A stretch of DNA of 64,000 bases, taken from the NCBI GenBank assembly GCA_022059125.1, contig JAEUWY010000020.1:2666001-2730000 (forward strand), written 5' to 3'. Position 1 is the first letter of the stretch. Every line of letters begins with the position of its first letter. Of this stretch, positions 1 through 12,300 are shown in pieces. This DNA comes from Corynespora cassiicola. Lineage: Eukaryota; Ascomycota; Dothideomycetes; Pleosporales; Corynesporascaceae. The position numbers and the translations under genes were made by a program. The notes below the pieces were generated by a model that saw only the letters and a program-made list of their open reading frames with translations, did no database searches and had not been told where the DNA came from.

Positions 1-115
1 TTAAAAATCTATTCAACTAATTTTTTTTTATTTTTATAACTAGTTTAAGTAGAAAGTTATATAAGCTTAAAAACTTCTATTTTTTTAAGCAAGTTTTTTT
101 CGTGTCACCCTACTG
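1..115 (+). mobile_element. right end of a Tc1-like DNA transposon (truncated by window)
   Basis: The segment ends in a tail resembling the right inverted terminus of the Tc1-like elements further right: an actagttt/agttata block, then gtgtcaccctactg, then a TA dinucleotide at 116-117. The terminus has diverged from the cacccctctg form of the other copies. Only the end is visible and no transposase sequence is readable. Confidence 0.55.
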
Positions 116-117
116 TA

Positions 118-3100
118 GTATAGCTTATCTGTTTAACTAGTAGATATAGTAATTTAAATATACTTTAAAAACTATTATATTTAACTAAAAACTGTAGTTT
201 ATCTCTAGTTTTTAATTTTAATCTTATTATATTATTAGCGTTAAAGTTTAACTATTTATTATATACTATAAAAAAAAATAACTAAACTAAAATTATAAAT
301 TAATATATTAACTAAAAACTAAAGCTATTTATAAGCTACTATTGAAATAACTAAAGTAAATTTCTACTATTAATAGATTGCGTTTAAATTACTTTACTAT
401 ATATAAATTTAAAAATAATTTATACTAAGTTTTATTTAGTTCTGAACTTTATTAAAATTAGTATTAAAAAAAATTTAAACTTTTAAAATTTTAGGAAAAG
501 CTAAACTACTAAAATATTTTAGCTTTAGTTTTTTAAATATATAAAGTATAAAAAATTATAAATTTTTTTAAAAAAAGCTTAAAAATAGATATAAGTTTAA
601 GTTAATTTTTATTACTATTAAGTAGATTAAAATATTAAGAATTAAGTATACTAAGAAACTAAAAATTTATTATTAATAAAACTAAGCTAAAAGCTGTCTA
701 AACAGTAAACAGATTTTTTTAAAATATGAAAAAAAAATAAACTATTTATACTGCTTTAAATTACTTTTTAAATTAAAAATTTATAATATATTTACTTTAA
801 ATATTTTCTATAAAAATTCAAATAATTTATTTTTAAAATAAAAAGCTTTAAAATCTATTAAAGTATCTATTAATAAAATAAAAAAATAGAAAGTTAAAAA
901 TATTTTTACTAGTAAACTAGTATATTTATTACTAAAATATTAAGTAAACTAAGTTAAATATAACCCGGATTTTATATAATATAATATATTTAATTTTATA
1001 AACGCTCTATATAAGCTTAAAATATTTTATAATAAGTATTTAGATAAACTAGAACTTTTTTAGTTTCTAAACGAATAGCTTTAAGTATAAAAAATGTATA
1101 TATAAAGTATCTATAAAATAATAAAGTAGTATAAAATAGTTATTAAATATTTATTTAGAACTTATTTTAGACTAGCTTTTAGTCTAACTACTAATTTTTT
1201 TTATTTTTATTATAAATAAATATATTATTATCTAATTTTTTTAGTTTTAATTTATTATTAAATTTTATTAAAGTTTTAGCTAACCTGTCTGCCTGCTAAA
1301 ACTGCTTTATTAAAAAAAAACTTAATAAAATTAGTAGCTTTTTTCTAATCTACGCGAATTAAATTATAAAAATAAATTATTTTTAAATTAGCTAGTTTTT
1401 AATTTTTTTTTTTTTATATTTTTATAAACTGCTTTTAAAAGCGTATAAATAGTTAATAATATTTTTTTAGTTTGTATACGCTCTAACTCTACTCTAATTA
1501 TTTAAATTACTACTAAAACTATTTTAACTATATTTTTTATAGTAGTAAAAAGTAAAATACAGTTTAAATTTTTTTTTAGTTACTTATAATTTATATTAAT
1601 ATTTTGTATTTATTAGCGCAGTACTTTAAAATCTAAAAATAAAGTATTAGTTAACTATTTAGAATACGCTTTAAATCAGATATATACTAACTTATAAAAA
1701 CTTTTTTAAGCTATATAGTATTTATATTTTTTACTTAAAATTAATAATATACTTAGTAGATATAAAGATTATATTAGATGTTAATTAATCGATTAATATA
1801 TTAAACAGTTAAATATAAAGTAAAGTATTAGATTATTAAGCGTTTTAGCTTTTAAGCAATCTATTTATACTTAATTAATTAAATTTATTTATTATAAAGT
1901 TTTATAATAGACGCGTTAGGTTTTTTTAACAGCTTTTTTACTAATTAAAAAGCTTGCTTCTAGCTTTAAAAGCTATTTATTATACTAATATATATATTAT
2001 AATTTTTAGCTGCTTATCTAGCTGTTAGCTAAAAAAAAAACTTATTTTTAATAGATTTATATTATTTGTATTTAAAAGTTAAGCTATTAACTTATCAGCT
2101 ATTTTTTTTAGTTTTTCTGCTTTTTTTTTTAGTTTATCTACTTTTTTTCTACTTTTTTATTTTATTACTTAATTTAAATAAGTGAATTTTTTTTTTACTG
2201 TAATACTAGTAGATTAATTTTCTTAGTTCTAGTTTTTATTATCTAGAGTTATTAAATTAGATTAGTTATTTTATATAGTTAATAGTTATTTTATATTTTT
2301 TATTTTTATTTTAGTTAGTATAGCTGCGGTTAGAGCAAATTTTTTATTTAATTTAATTAATTAAAGTAGTAGTAAGCTAGTTATATTAAACACTACTTAT
2401 TTAAATAATATTAATAGTTAGCTAGTTAATTTAGTTAATAAAAGCGGCGGTAGACCGGTTATATTAGATATAACTTATCTATATAGTATTACTAGTTATA
2501 AAATTATTATACCCGTTTTTAAAATTAAAAAAGCTTTACTTAATTTATTTAGTTTTATATTAGCTAAAATAATAATAAATATATATATTTTTTAGTCGCG
2601 TAGCTTTTTTATAAAATCTTTTTTTTAAAATAAATATAAGTAGTTTATTTACTTTAGGCGTTAGTATAAATGTTATATATTTTATACTTTTTTCGCTTAC
2701 TACTAAAGTTATTAGTATATTTATTACTTTAACTATTTTATTTTAAGTTTTTTAAATTTTAGTTATAGTTGCTAATACTGCTGCGCTTTTAGTATTTTTT
2801 TTATTTTTTTTAAAAAAAAAATTTTATAAGTAAATTAACGCAGTTTAATTGTTTTTTTTTAATTATTATTAGTTTAATTAATTTAATAACTAATTCGCTA
2901 AAATTTAAATTTAATAATTTATTTAAGCTAATATTAATAGTTTTATTAATTTTAGTTTTAAGTTACTTTTTTAAAGCTTATTTTTATAATAGTATTAGTT
3001 GAAATTTTTAAACTAGTACTAGCTTTAATAATTATTTAAGTACTTCAGTTAATTAATTTATTTATACTTTTAGCTATTTAAAAATATAGTTTTATTAGTT

Positions 3101-4994
3101 TTTACTATATTTAGCTAAATTAGTTTTTACTTAATATAAGTTTTTAAAATTATTTTTATTTAAATTAAACGCGTTAAACTTTTATAAATTAATTATTTAA
3201 TTTTTTTTTTAATTATTTAGATAATTTATTCTAATAATACTCTGCTTTAGGTAACTTAAAATTTATTATTTTAAATTATAATAAAGTAAATAGCTTTATA
3301 GTAAAGATTTTTAATAATTTTTAAATAGATTTTCTACCGCGTATATTTGTTTTTAGCTTAGTTTTATTAGTTATTAATTGTTAGTATTTTTTTTAGCTAG
3401 ACTTTTTTAGTACTAAATTATTATATTTTTTTTATATTTTTTATATTATATTTAATATTTAAATTATTTATATAAGTTTTATGTAGCTTCTAAGTAGTAT
3501 AAAATATATTATTTAAATATAATCTGCTTAGACACTTATAGTTATAAAATTTTTTAAAATATTTTTTATTTAGTAAATTAATTAGTTTATTAATTTATAT
3601 AAAAAGTAAAATTTATTTTTTTAAAATTTTAGAAAAACTTCTATCTGTTATATTATCTGTATAAAAATTTAAAATTTTTACTTATATTTTAGTTTAACTA
3701 TACGCTATATTTTAAACTGCTTTAAATTTTTTATAAATAAATTAATTATACTATTTATAGTATACTGTTTAGATTCTATATATTTTTTCTAATTTTTAAA
3801 TTATTTTAACTATTATATTAGTAACTATTTTATTATTTATTTAAGCAGCGAGTTAAGTAAGTTTTTAGTTAATTTTTTAAATTAAAATTTTTAGTAAATA
3901 TTTATTATTATTTTAAATAGTTTACTAGTATTATAAAACTGTTATAAAAGTATTTTACAGATAGAAACTGTAATAAACTAACTTAGTTTCTAATATTTGT
4001 TTATAGTACTAGTTATTTTTTACTTTAATTAACTATTACGTAAATTAGTTTAGTTAATTAATTCTATATTTTAATATTATAGATTAACTATTAAATATTT
4101 AGACTAGTTTATTTTTTTCTAATATAAGATTTAGTAGTATTTTTACTTATTTACTTACTACTTTAATTAACTTTTTTATTTTTTAGTACTATTTTTTAAT
4201 TAACGCTTAACTAAGTAAAAATAATTTATTTAAATTAGTTGTTTTTAAATTTAGTAAGCTTTTAATTATTTTACTATTTTAAAAAATACTTAGTTTTTTA
4301 ATTTATATTTTTTTAATTAAAGCGTTTTAGCACTAAGTTAACCTATTCAATTATTTTTTTATTTAGTATATTAGATAATTTTTTATTAGATATATTAATA
4401 AAGTTTTTAATTTTCTCGCTAGACTTATTTTTTTTAATTTTAGTTAGTTATTTATTTTTAAATTATTTAAGCTATTATTTATTTATTTTATACTTATAAA
4501 CTGTTTAATTTCATATAATATTATAAAATTATTTAATTATATTAAAGTCGTCTAATAACTTAAATAGTTTACTATATAGTTAATTATTATATAAAGTAAT
4601 TTTAAAAAACTTATATAAGCTAGTTATTTTAACTAAATTACTGTTTATTTAGATTTATTAAACATAAATATATGTTTTATTACTTAATTTAGGCTAGTTT
4701 TAATTAACTTTAGTTTTTTTTAGTATTTATTAATAGTTTTTTTAATTAGTAAAAAAATTACGCTAAGTTATAATAGTAATAGCTAAATAACTATTAGTTT
4801 ATTTACTTTTTTTTACTAGTTTATATTTAATTAATTTATTATTAAAGTTAGTAACGTGTGTGTTTTTCTATATTTTATTCTATTTATCTTTATTTAAAAA
4901 AGTAAAATATTTCTATTATTATTTAGTATTACTTTAATAAATTTAATTATTAATAGTTTTAGCTAACTATCTGTACTAAAATTTAATAATTTAT
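118..4994. other. AT-saturated RIP-type relic DNA, unassigned
   Basis: About 4.9 kb of extremely AT-rich sequence without a credible reading frame in any frame. The remaining G and C sit mostly in CG, GCG and AGCT contexts, as expected after heavy C-to-T/G-to-A mutation. A loosely repeated GTTATATTA-containing unit occurs twice around 2365-2520. No LTR, inverted terminus or polymerase motif could be recognised by eye. It is probably decayed transposon sequence, but the family is not identifiable. Confidence 0.5.
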
Positions 4995-4999
4995 TTAAC

Positions 5000-5335
5000 T
5001 GTTAAAGCTGTGCTACAGACTATAAATAAAACTAAAAAATAAGTAGCTGTTTAAGTTAATTTTTAGAAATAAATACTAGTAAAGTTATATAAGTAAAATA
5101 ATATACAATATACTATATAAATTTCTGTATTAGTAATAAAGCATAATAAATTAATAGTTAATTTTAAATAATAGATTTACTAATAAAGTAAATATAATTA
5201 TAAAATATAATTATATAAACTATATATATATGCCTAAGGTTTTTTACTTAGTACTGCTTAGTTACTTAGTACTACTAAATAAACTAATTAACTAAGTATA
5301 TTACGTAATTAGCTATAGCAGTATAGCTTATAATA
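5000..5335 (-). repeat. 3' LTR of gypsy copy A
   Basis: It aligns over its length with the intact LTR at 60050-60419, from tgttaaagctgtgctacag to the cttataata terminus. It lacks about 35 bp near the inner end, the stretch corresponding to the gcgaccctgtcggcccc region of the intact LTR. It is heavily mutated in RIP fashion. Confidence 0.85.
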
Positions 5336-6617
5336 CTATTATTTTTTTAGCTTAGCTTAGTTTTTTAAGCTAATATATAATACACAGATTTTTTTTATTA
5401 CTACTTACTTTTATAATAATATTTAAAATACTAATAGTTTTTAGTACTGTCCGCTATTATTATCTAGCTAATTTTATTAAAACTATAAAAAAAGTTATAG
5501 TTTAAAAATATTTAACTTATATAAAATATAAATAAATATATAAAGTATATATTTATTTTAAAAAATATAGTAAATATTTATATTACGGACAGCAGTAGAA
5601 TATTTATATTATTTAGTCTAAGTTTTAGCGTTTTATTAAAAAAAAAAATTTATAATAATATATAAAAAAGTTGCGTAAAGCGTAAAATACAGCTATAAAA
5701 ATATATAAAAAAGTTTTAAAAGACTTACAGATAGTAAAAGTTAAAAAAAAAATAGCTTTATTAATAAATAAACTTACTTAATTATTATACAGAAAAAGCT
5801 ATATTAGTAGAGAAATAAAATTTAAAACAGTAAAAGTAGTAGAAATATAAAACGTTATTAAAAATTTTTACTTTTAACAGTTTTTCTAAAAACTTTACTT
5901 TTAACTTTTTTTAAGTATTTAAAATACTATTAAAAGTTTTTCTAATAATTTTTAGAAAGTATCTGTATTGTCTATTAGTTTTTAAATATTTAATTATATA
6001 TAATATATTATTTTTTTTAAGTATATTTTTTTTAATTACTTTTGTATAGTAGTAGAAATAATTTTTTTTTTTAGCTTTTTTTAAGTAGTTACTAACAGTT
6101 TTTTAAATTTTATTTTAGTTTTTAAATATTTTCTAATTCTAAATATTTTTTCTATTTAACTAACTATTTTTATATAAAGTAGTTATTATAAAATTTATTT
6201 TATTTTATTTTACAGTAGCTTACTAGCGCTTCTACTTTAAATTTAACTTTTTTTTTTATTTTATAATAAAAGTGTTTTTAGACTAATGTTTTGGCATTAG
6301 TAAATTTGAATAGTAATATATAAAATACTAAATATATTCTAGTATTAGCAGAAAGTTAAAGTTTATAGTTAAGTAATTTTTTTATTTTAGAATTAAAAAT
6401 AGTCTAAATTTAACGTAGTCTAATTTTTTATTTAGTTATATTATTTAAAATTTTTTATTAAAAAATATACTTTATTCTTTTTTTTTAGCTAAAATACTAT
6501 TTTTTATTTTTAGTTAATATAAAAAATAGTCTTACGTTATACTGTTTTAATATTTTTCTATAATTATTTATTACGTTTTTATAGTTTTTTTAATTTATTT
6601 ATTACTTAACTTATAAC
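5336..6617. pseudogene. copy A: relic of antisense zinc-cluster ORF (+) and 3' end of pol (-)
   Basis: This part is collinear with 60420-61706 of the intact element. The first half corresponds to the plus-strand zinc-cluster/coiled-coil ORF, and the second half to the chromodomain and GPY/F-like end of pol on the minus strand. Both frames are destroyed by G-to-A and C-to-T changes. The segment stops exactly at a TA dinucleotide, where the Tc1-like element is inserted. Confidence 0.8.
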
Positions 6618-6619
6618 TA

Positions 6620-8745
6620 CAGAGGGGTGACATTAAAAAAAAACTAGAAAAAAAGTTATACTTTTTAAACTAGTATAACTCTGTCACTAGACTAGCTATT
6701 AATATAAAAAAAAATTGATTTTAAAGAGATTTGAAGGTTCGTCTCCTGTATTAAAAATAATATATAGCTTATATAATGTTTATTACTTAAGAATTTAAAG
6801 TAAAAGTATAGTAAAAAAAGTTTAAATTTAAAAGCTGATTTATTTTTTATTTAAAAAATTATTAAAACTTTTTATTTTACGCTAACTTAATTAAGCTTAA
6901 TCTATATTACGTAAGCAAAAAACTGGAGCTAGAAATTTATTTTAATATTAAAAAAATTTAATTTAAAAAATAACGTTTTGCTTATATAAGCACTAATTAC
7001 ATAATAATAAACTAGTTAAATTAGTATATAAATAAATATTTCAGAAAAAAATTCTGAATTTCTATTTCCTCTGAATAAAGATAAGATGGAACCTTAATTT
7101 TCAGACTATAAAGAAAAAGTTAATCTTTTATTAAAAGCTAATACACCTATTATAACTATTTCTAATATATTAAATAAAAATAAAATAAGTATTAAAAATA
7201 CTATACAAAAAGTAAATAAAAAAATAAATTATTTAATAGCTTAAAAAAAGGAAGAAATTAAGATAAAATTAAGCTATTTAAAAGAGATAAAAGAATTATT
7301 AATAGGGATTTAATTAAAAGCCCTAAAAAAACAAATAAAAAAATATTACTAGAAAATAATATAAATATATTTAAAAGAAGCTTAGAAAGATATTTAAAAG
7401 AAGAAAATTATAGTATAAATATTAGTACTAAAAAGCCGTATTTAAATAAAAAAAAAGCTAAAATAAGATTAAAATACGCAAAAAAACAATTAAAAAATTT
7501 AGAAAATATAAATTTAAAAAAAATTATATTTTCTGATAAGTCAGTAATAGAAAGAGGCCTAGGTTCTAGACAAGAATATATAAGAAAGAAGAGAAATAAA
7601 AGAGTAGGAGCTGAATTAGCTTTTATAAAATCAAATTGTAAGTAAAAAAAAAAATTAAAAATAATTAAAATTAATTAAAAATTAATTATAAATTTTTAAT
7701 TTAATTACTTTTTTAAAAAAATTAGTACTAATTAAATTATAGCTCGAGATATTGTTATATCAGTATAGGAAGCTATTTGGATAGAAGGAAGATCAGAATT
7801 AGTGTTTATTAAAACACCTAATTCTAAAAATAACTTTAATAATACGGATTATATACAAAAAGTATTAAAACCTATTATTAAAAAACAAATAAAACCCGGT
7901 TAGTTTATATACCTTTTTTTATTTTTTTATTAAATTTATTATTTAATTAAATTTATTTAATTTAATATTAAATTATAAAATTAATGTAAATACTAATTAC
8001 TTTATAGAATAGAAATTTTAATAAGATAATTCAAAAATTCATACAGCTAAACCAGTTTTAAAATGGTTTAAAAGAAATAAAATTAAATTATTTGAACATC
8101 CAGCTTATAGCCCATACTTAGCACCTATAGAAATTATCTAAGCTATAATAAAAAATAATTTAAAAAAATTAAATCCTAATTTATTAGGCAAAAAAAATAA
8201 TAAAAAAGATAATACTTTATTTATAAACGCTATAAATAAAGAATGGAATTTAATTCCACAAAAAATAATAAATAATTATATATTATCTTTACCTAGACGT
8301 TAGAAGGCAGTTAATAAAGCTAACGGGTATTATACAAAATATTAATAATTTAATTAATTATTAATTTATTTATATAATTTAATTTTTTAAAAAAAAAATT
8401 CTACTATTAATTTATTTTTAAAAAAAATGAAAAAGATATTTTTTAAAAAAAATTACAAGTATATACTGTATACAACTTTAAAATAATAAAATAAAAAATA
8501 AAAATTTTACGCTAGAAAAAAAATAAATCAGCTTTTAAGTTTGTATTTTTTTTTACTATACTTTTACTTTAAATTTCTAAGTGATAATTATTATATAAGC
8601 TATACATTTTTTTTATAAAAGATCCATGCCTATAAATCTCTTTAAAATTAATTTTCTTTTATTTTAATAGCTGGTCTAGTTACAGAGTTATACTAGTTTA
8701 AAAAGTATAACTTTTTTTTAGTTTTTTTTTAATGTCACCCCTCTG
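6620..8745 (+). mobile_element. Tc1/mariner-like transposon, copy 1
   Basis: The element is 2126 bp. Inverted termini begin cagaggggtgacatt and end in the complementary aatgtcacccctctg; the similarity extends inward through the agttatac and ctagt blocks for about 85 bp. It is flanked by TA duplications (6618-6619 and 8746-8747), the target of the Tc1/mariner superfamily. It interrupts copy A pol: flanks taac-TA and TA-gcttaatt join to restore the sequence seen in copy C near 16517. It is less damaged than its host and still shows a readable transposase relic. Confidence 0.9.
7086..8345 (+). pseudogene. Tc1-like transposase relic with two introns
   Basis: Reading frames on the plus strand spell a recognisable Tc1-type DDE transposase. 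There is an N-terminal DNA-binding region (DYKEKVNLLLKANTP), then FSDKSVIERGLGSR around the first catalytic Asp, then QDNSKIHTAKP for the second Asp. Next comes AYSPYLAPIE, with the Glu of the D34E region. Two intron-like interruptions fit the frame: 7638-7742 (GTAAGT donor, TACTAATT branch-like site, TAG acceptor) and 7899-8007 (GTTAGT donor, TACTAATT, TAG). Internal stops are mostly CAA-to-TAA and TGG-to-TAG. The family's usual DE is read as DK at the first site, again a G-to-A change. It is inactive as it stands. Confidence 0.8.
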
Positions 8746-8858
8746 TAGCTTAATTTTTTTTTTTTAATTTTAATAATAGAAAATTTAGATATATTCTGTA
8801 TAATACGTAATAAAAAAAATATTTTATTATTACTAATTTTTTATTATTAAATATAAGT

Positions 8859-9335
8859 TGTTATTATAAATCTGAGAAAGTAGGCGGCGCAGACAACGCT
8901 TTTAAAAAATAGCTAATAATAAGTACTAATAGTAAGTGTTTATTATTCTGCTAAGCTAAAACGAGTTACGCGACAGTTCTATAGAAATATTAATACTAAA
9001 AAAAGCTTAATATAAGATTTATAGAACTTGTAACTTAGCGTTTTATAAGTTTTATAGTTTTATAAAAATAGTTTTATAAAACTATAGAATTTTATAGAAT
9101 TTAATATATATATAGTTCGTATAATTATATTCTATAATTATATTTATTTTATTAGCAAATTTATTATTTAGAATTAACTATTAACTTATTGTGCTCTATT
9201 GCTAACACAGAAACCTATACAGTATATTACATATTATTTTACTTACGTAATTTTACTAGTACTTATTTCTAAAAATTAATCTAAGTAGCTATTTATTTTC
9301 TAGTTTTGCTTATAGCCTGTAGTACAGCCTTAATA
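8859..9335 (+). repeat. 5' LTR of gypsy copy B (477 bp)
   Basis: It matches 22155-22631 base for base in length. Only the distal roughly 240 bp (from about 9110, atagttcgtataatta onward, to the acagccttaata end) is homologous to the LTRs of copies A, C, E and the intact element. The first roughly 240 bp (gagaaagtaggcggcgcag onward) has no counterpart in them. Confidence 0.85.
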
Positions 9336-12300
9336 TTATAAATACTTTTTAAAATAAGTACTACTTTAGAATTACGCGTATTTTTAACTCTAACTAGTAG
9401 TACTATTAGTACTAAAACTACTACTAGTATAATTATATAATTTAACACAGCAGATAATAATTTTATTAAAGTAGTAATATTTAACTTTTACTATAGAGAA
9501 CGAAGTAAGTTTAAAAACTGGCTTTTACAGCTTAACTTATTTTTTAATTTTTAAAATAGAAATATTAAAAAAAAAAACGCGTTATATTCGCAGCTACGTA
9601 TATAAAAAGTAAAATATTTTAATAAATTAAATTAGTTTTTATTAAGTATAAGGACGGCGAAGCCAACAACGACGTTAATAAATAAATAGAAAATTTTAAT
9701 AAATTTAAAAAGAAAATTAAATAAGTTTTTAGAATCGCTAACAAAAATATAATTACTAAATAAAATATCTAATATTTTAAATAACAGGCTTTAGCTGCTA
9801 ACTATGCTAATAAATTTTAGTAACTATTAATTTTTATAAAATAGAATAATAAAGCACTTATAATAATATACTGTTAGAGACTTAAATTTAATATTAAAAA
9901 AGAACTTATATGTTTTAGAGCTTAACTTAAAACGCTTAAACAACTTATAAATAAGTTTATTAATATTAATTAGAAACTGTACGAATTACAAATAGAATTA
10001 CATTAAAACTAAAACTTATAATACTAATAATATACTAAACTAAGCTATAGTAGAGAGTACTATAACGCTAATATTAGTAAATAAGTTAAACGTAAGGTAA
10101 CGCATCTTACTTATAATATTTATAATAATAAACTAATAGTTTTTAGTAATATTTAAAAAACAGAATAAAAAAGTAATAAAAAAAGTAGTAATAAGTTTAA
10201 AAATAAAACTATAACTTACTACGTGTGTGAAAAAACAGACTATATTATAAAAAACTGTTAATTAAAAAATAAAGTTATTTAATAGCTAAATATATTATAA
10301 ACTACTCTAAATAACGAAACTAACGTAGATAATAAATAGAAAATTATTATAAATAGATTTTATAAAATAAAATTTATCTGTAACAGCGAACTACTGCGAT
10401 ATAAAAAAATAAAAATTTTTTTTAATTATATTTAGTATTAAAATAAAAGTACTTAAACAGAGTCTAAAAGTATTTTTAAAAAAGTTAAATTTAAAAAACT
10501 TAGCTCTAAAAAAGAAAAAGTCTTTTATAATATATATAAAAATAAAAAATATTTAAGTAATACTAGCTATAAGTTTAAACGGGACAGTAATAGCAGTATA
10601 CTATCTAAACTCGCTAAATTTAAAGTTAATAAAAACTTTATATAAAAATAAGAACTAGCAGAAGCTTATAGAGAAAACAGAAAAAATTTAATAAAAATAT
10701 CTATATAGTAAAAAAAATTATCTATAATATATAAATAGTTAAAAAAAAATTATAACTTAGATAAAAAAAACTAAAATTTAAAGAAACACCGATAACAACG
10801 CAGTTCTAAAGTATAAAAATAAATTAACTAAAAAAATTTAGAAATCAGACTAGAAGTTCTATTAAATTCTAATAATAAACTAAATATAGTTTTAAGTTTT
10901 TTATAAAACTAAAACACGTAAAAACTGTAATACTATTTAAATTTAAAAAATTTAAAGCACGTAAACTACTTATAGACCTTTTATTAAAAAAATTAATACT
11001 AAATTTATTACTTAGATAAAACAGCTGTAAATTAGTTTTTATTTAAACTACGTAAATATAGATATTAATAGTTTAACTGCGAAATATACGTATGCAATAT
11101 TTATTTATAAAATAAATAATAAATATAATACTTTTTTAAAATAAACGAAACTAAAAAACTTATAATAAATATACTAGTTAATAAAAAATATACGCAAGAT
11201 TTCTAGTAAATCTATTTATATAAAAAATATAAATACTACTAAAATAAAAAGCGCTTATATAGATTTAGTAATAAGTTTTTTTTAAAACAATATCTAGCGC
11301 TAGAAATAGACCTAAAGTACTGTACGCTACTAACTTAGAAAAATTAATTAAGCTATTTATTAAACTTAATAGATACTAAATAAAAATACTATTAGATACA
11401 GAAGTTTAATATAACTATATTTTACAGCAGGCTGTAAAAAAAAATAAAATAAAAATATACGCTAAAAAATAACTTTATCTACTTTATATTACGAATAAAA
11501 AGAAAATACTAGAAAAAGTATTAGTAGATTAAGAAGCTACGACTACTATAGGCATTTAAAAATACTAAAAAAATTTTTTTTTTAATATTTTAGATATAGC
11601 TATTTATAATATTATTTTAGGACTTCTATAGTTTAGAAAGTATAATCTATATATTAACTAGGTAGAGAAAAAGTTTTTATTTATAAAATGTAATTGCGCT
11701 ATTATATTAGAACTTATATATTAGTAACGTTTAATAGTAGATAAAATTACGCTAAATAATATAAGCAGTAAAAAATTAACTAAAACGTTTTTAAAAAAAA
11801 AAATTAACTCTACTAAATTTAATAAAAAGCTACTAAATAAAAAAGTAAAAGTTTTAGAGATAACTTACGTAACTTTTAAAATCTTTAAAAAATATAGTAA
11901 ATAGAAACTATTTTTTTAAAAAAAGATAGATGATAGAGTGTTATCTAAATATTAGTTTTAGAACTGTAAAATAGCTTTTTAGAAAAAAAAGTATTTAACT
12001 TTTAAGCTTATCTATAGTTTATTAAAAAAAAAACTTATAGTATTATAAGTATATTTTAATAAAAATTTTAAAAAAGAATTTATACGCAAATTAATGTTAG
12101 AAACAGAATATTTAATTATTTTTATTTTTAAGAAAGATAAATCTCTACGGTTATATGTGGATTTTAGAAAACTTAATAATATTATAATTAAAAATAAATA
12201 TCTACTACTAAATATTTAAAAACTTAAAAATAAGCTATCTAAAGTATAAATATTTATAATTTTAAATTTTTAAGGCGCGTACAACTTAATACGTATAAAA

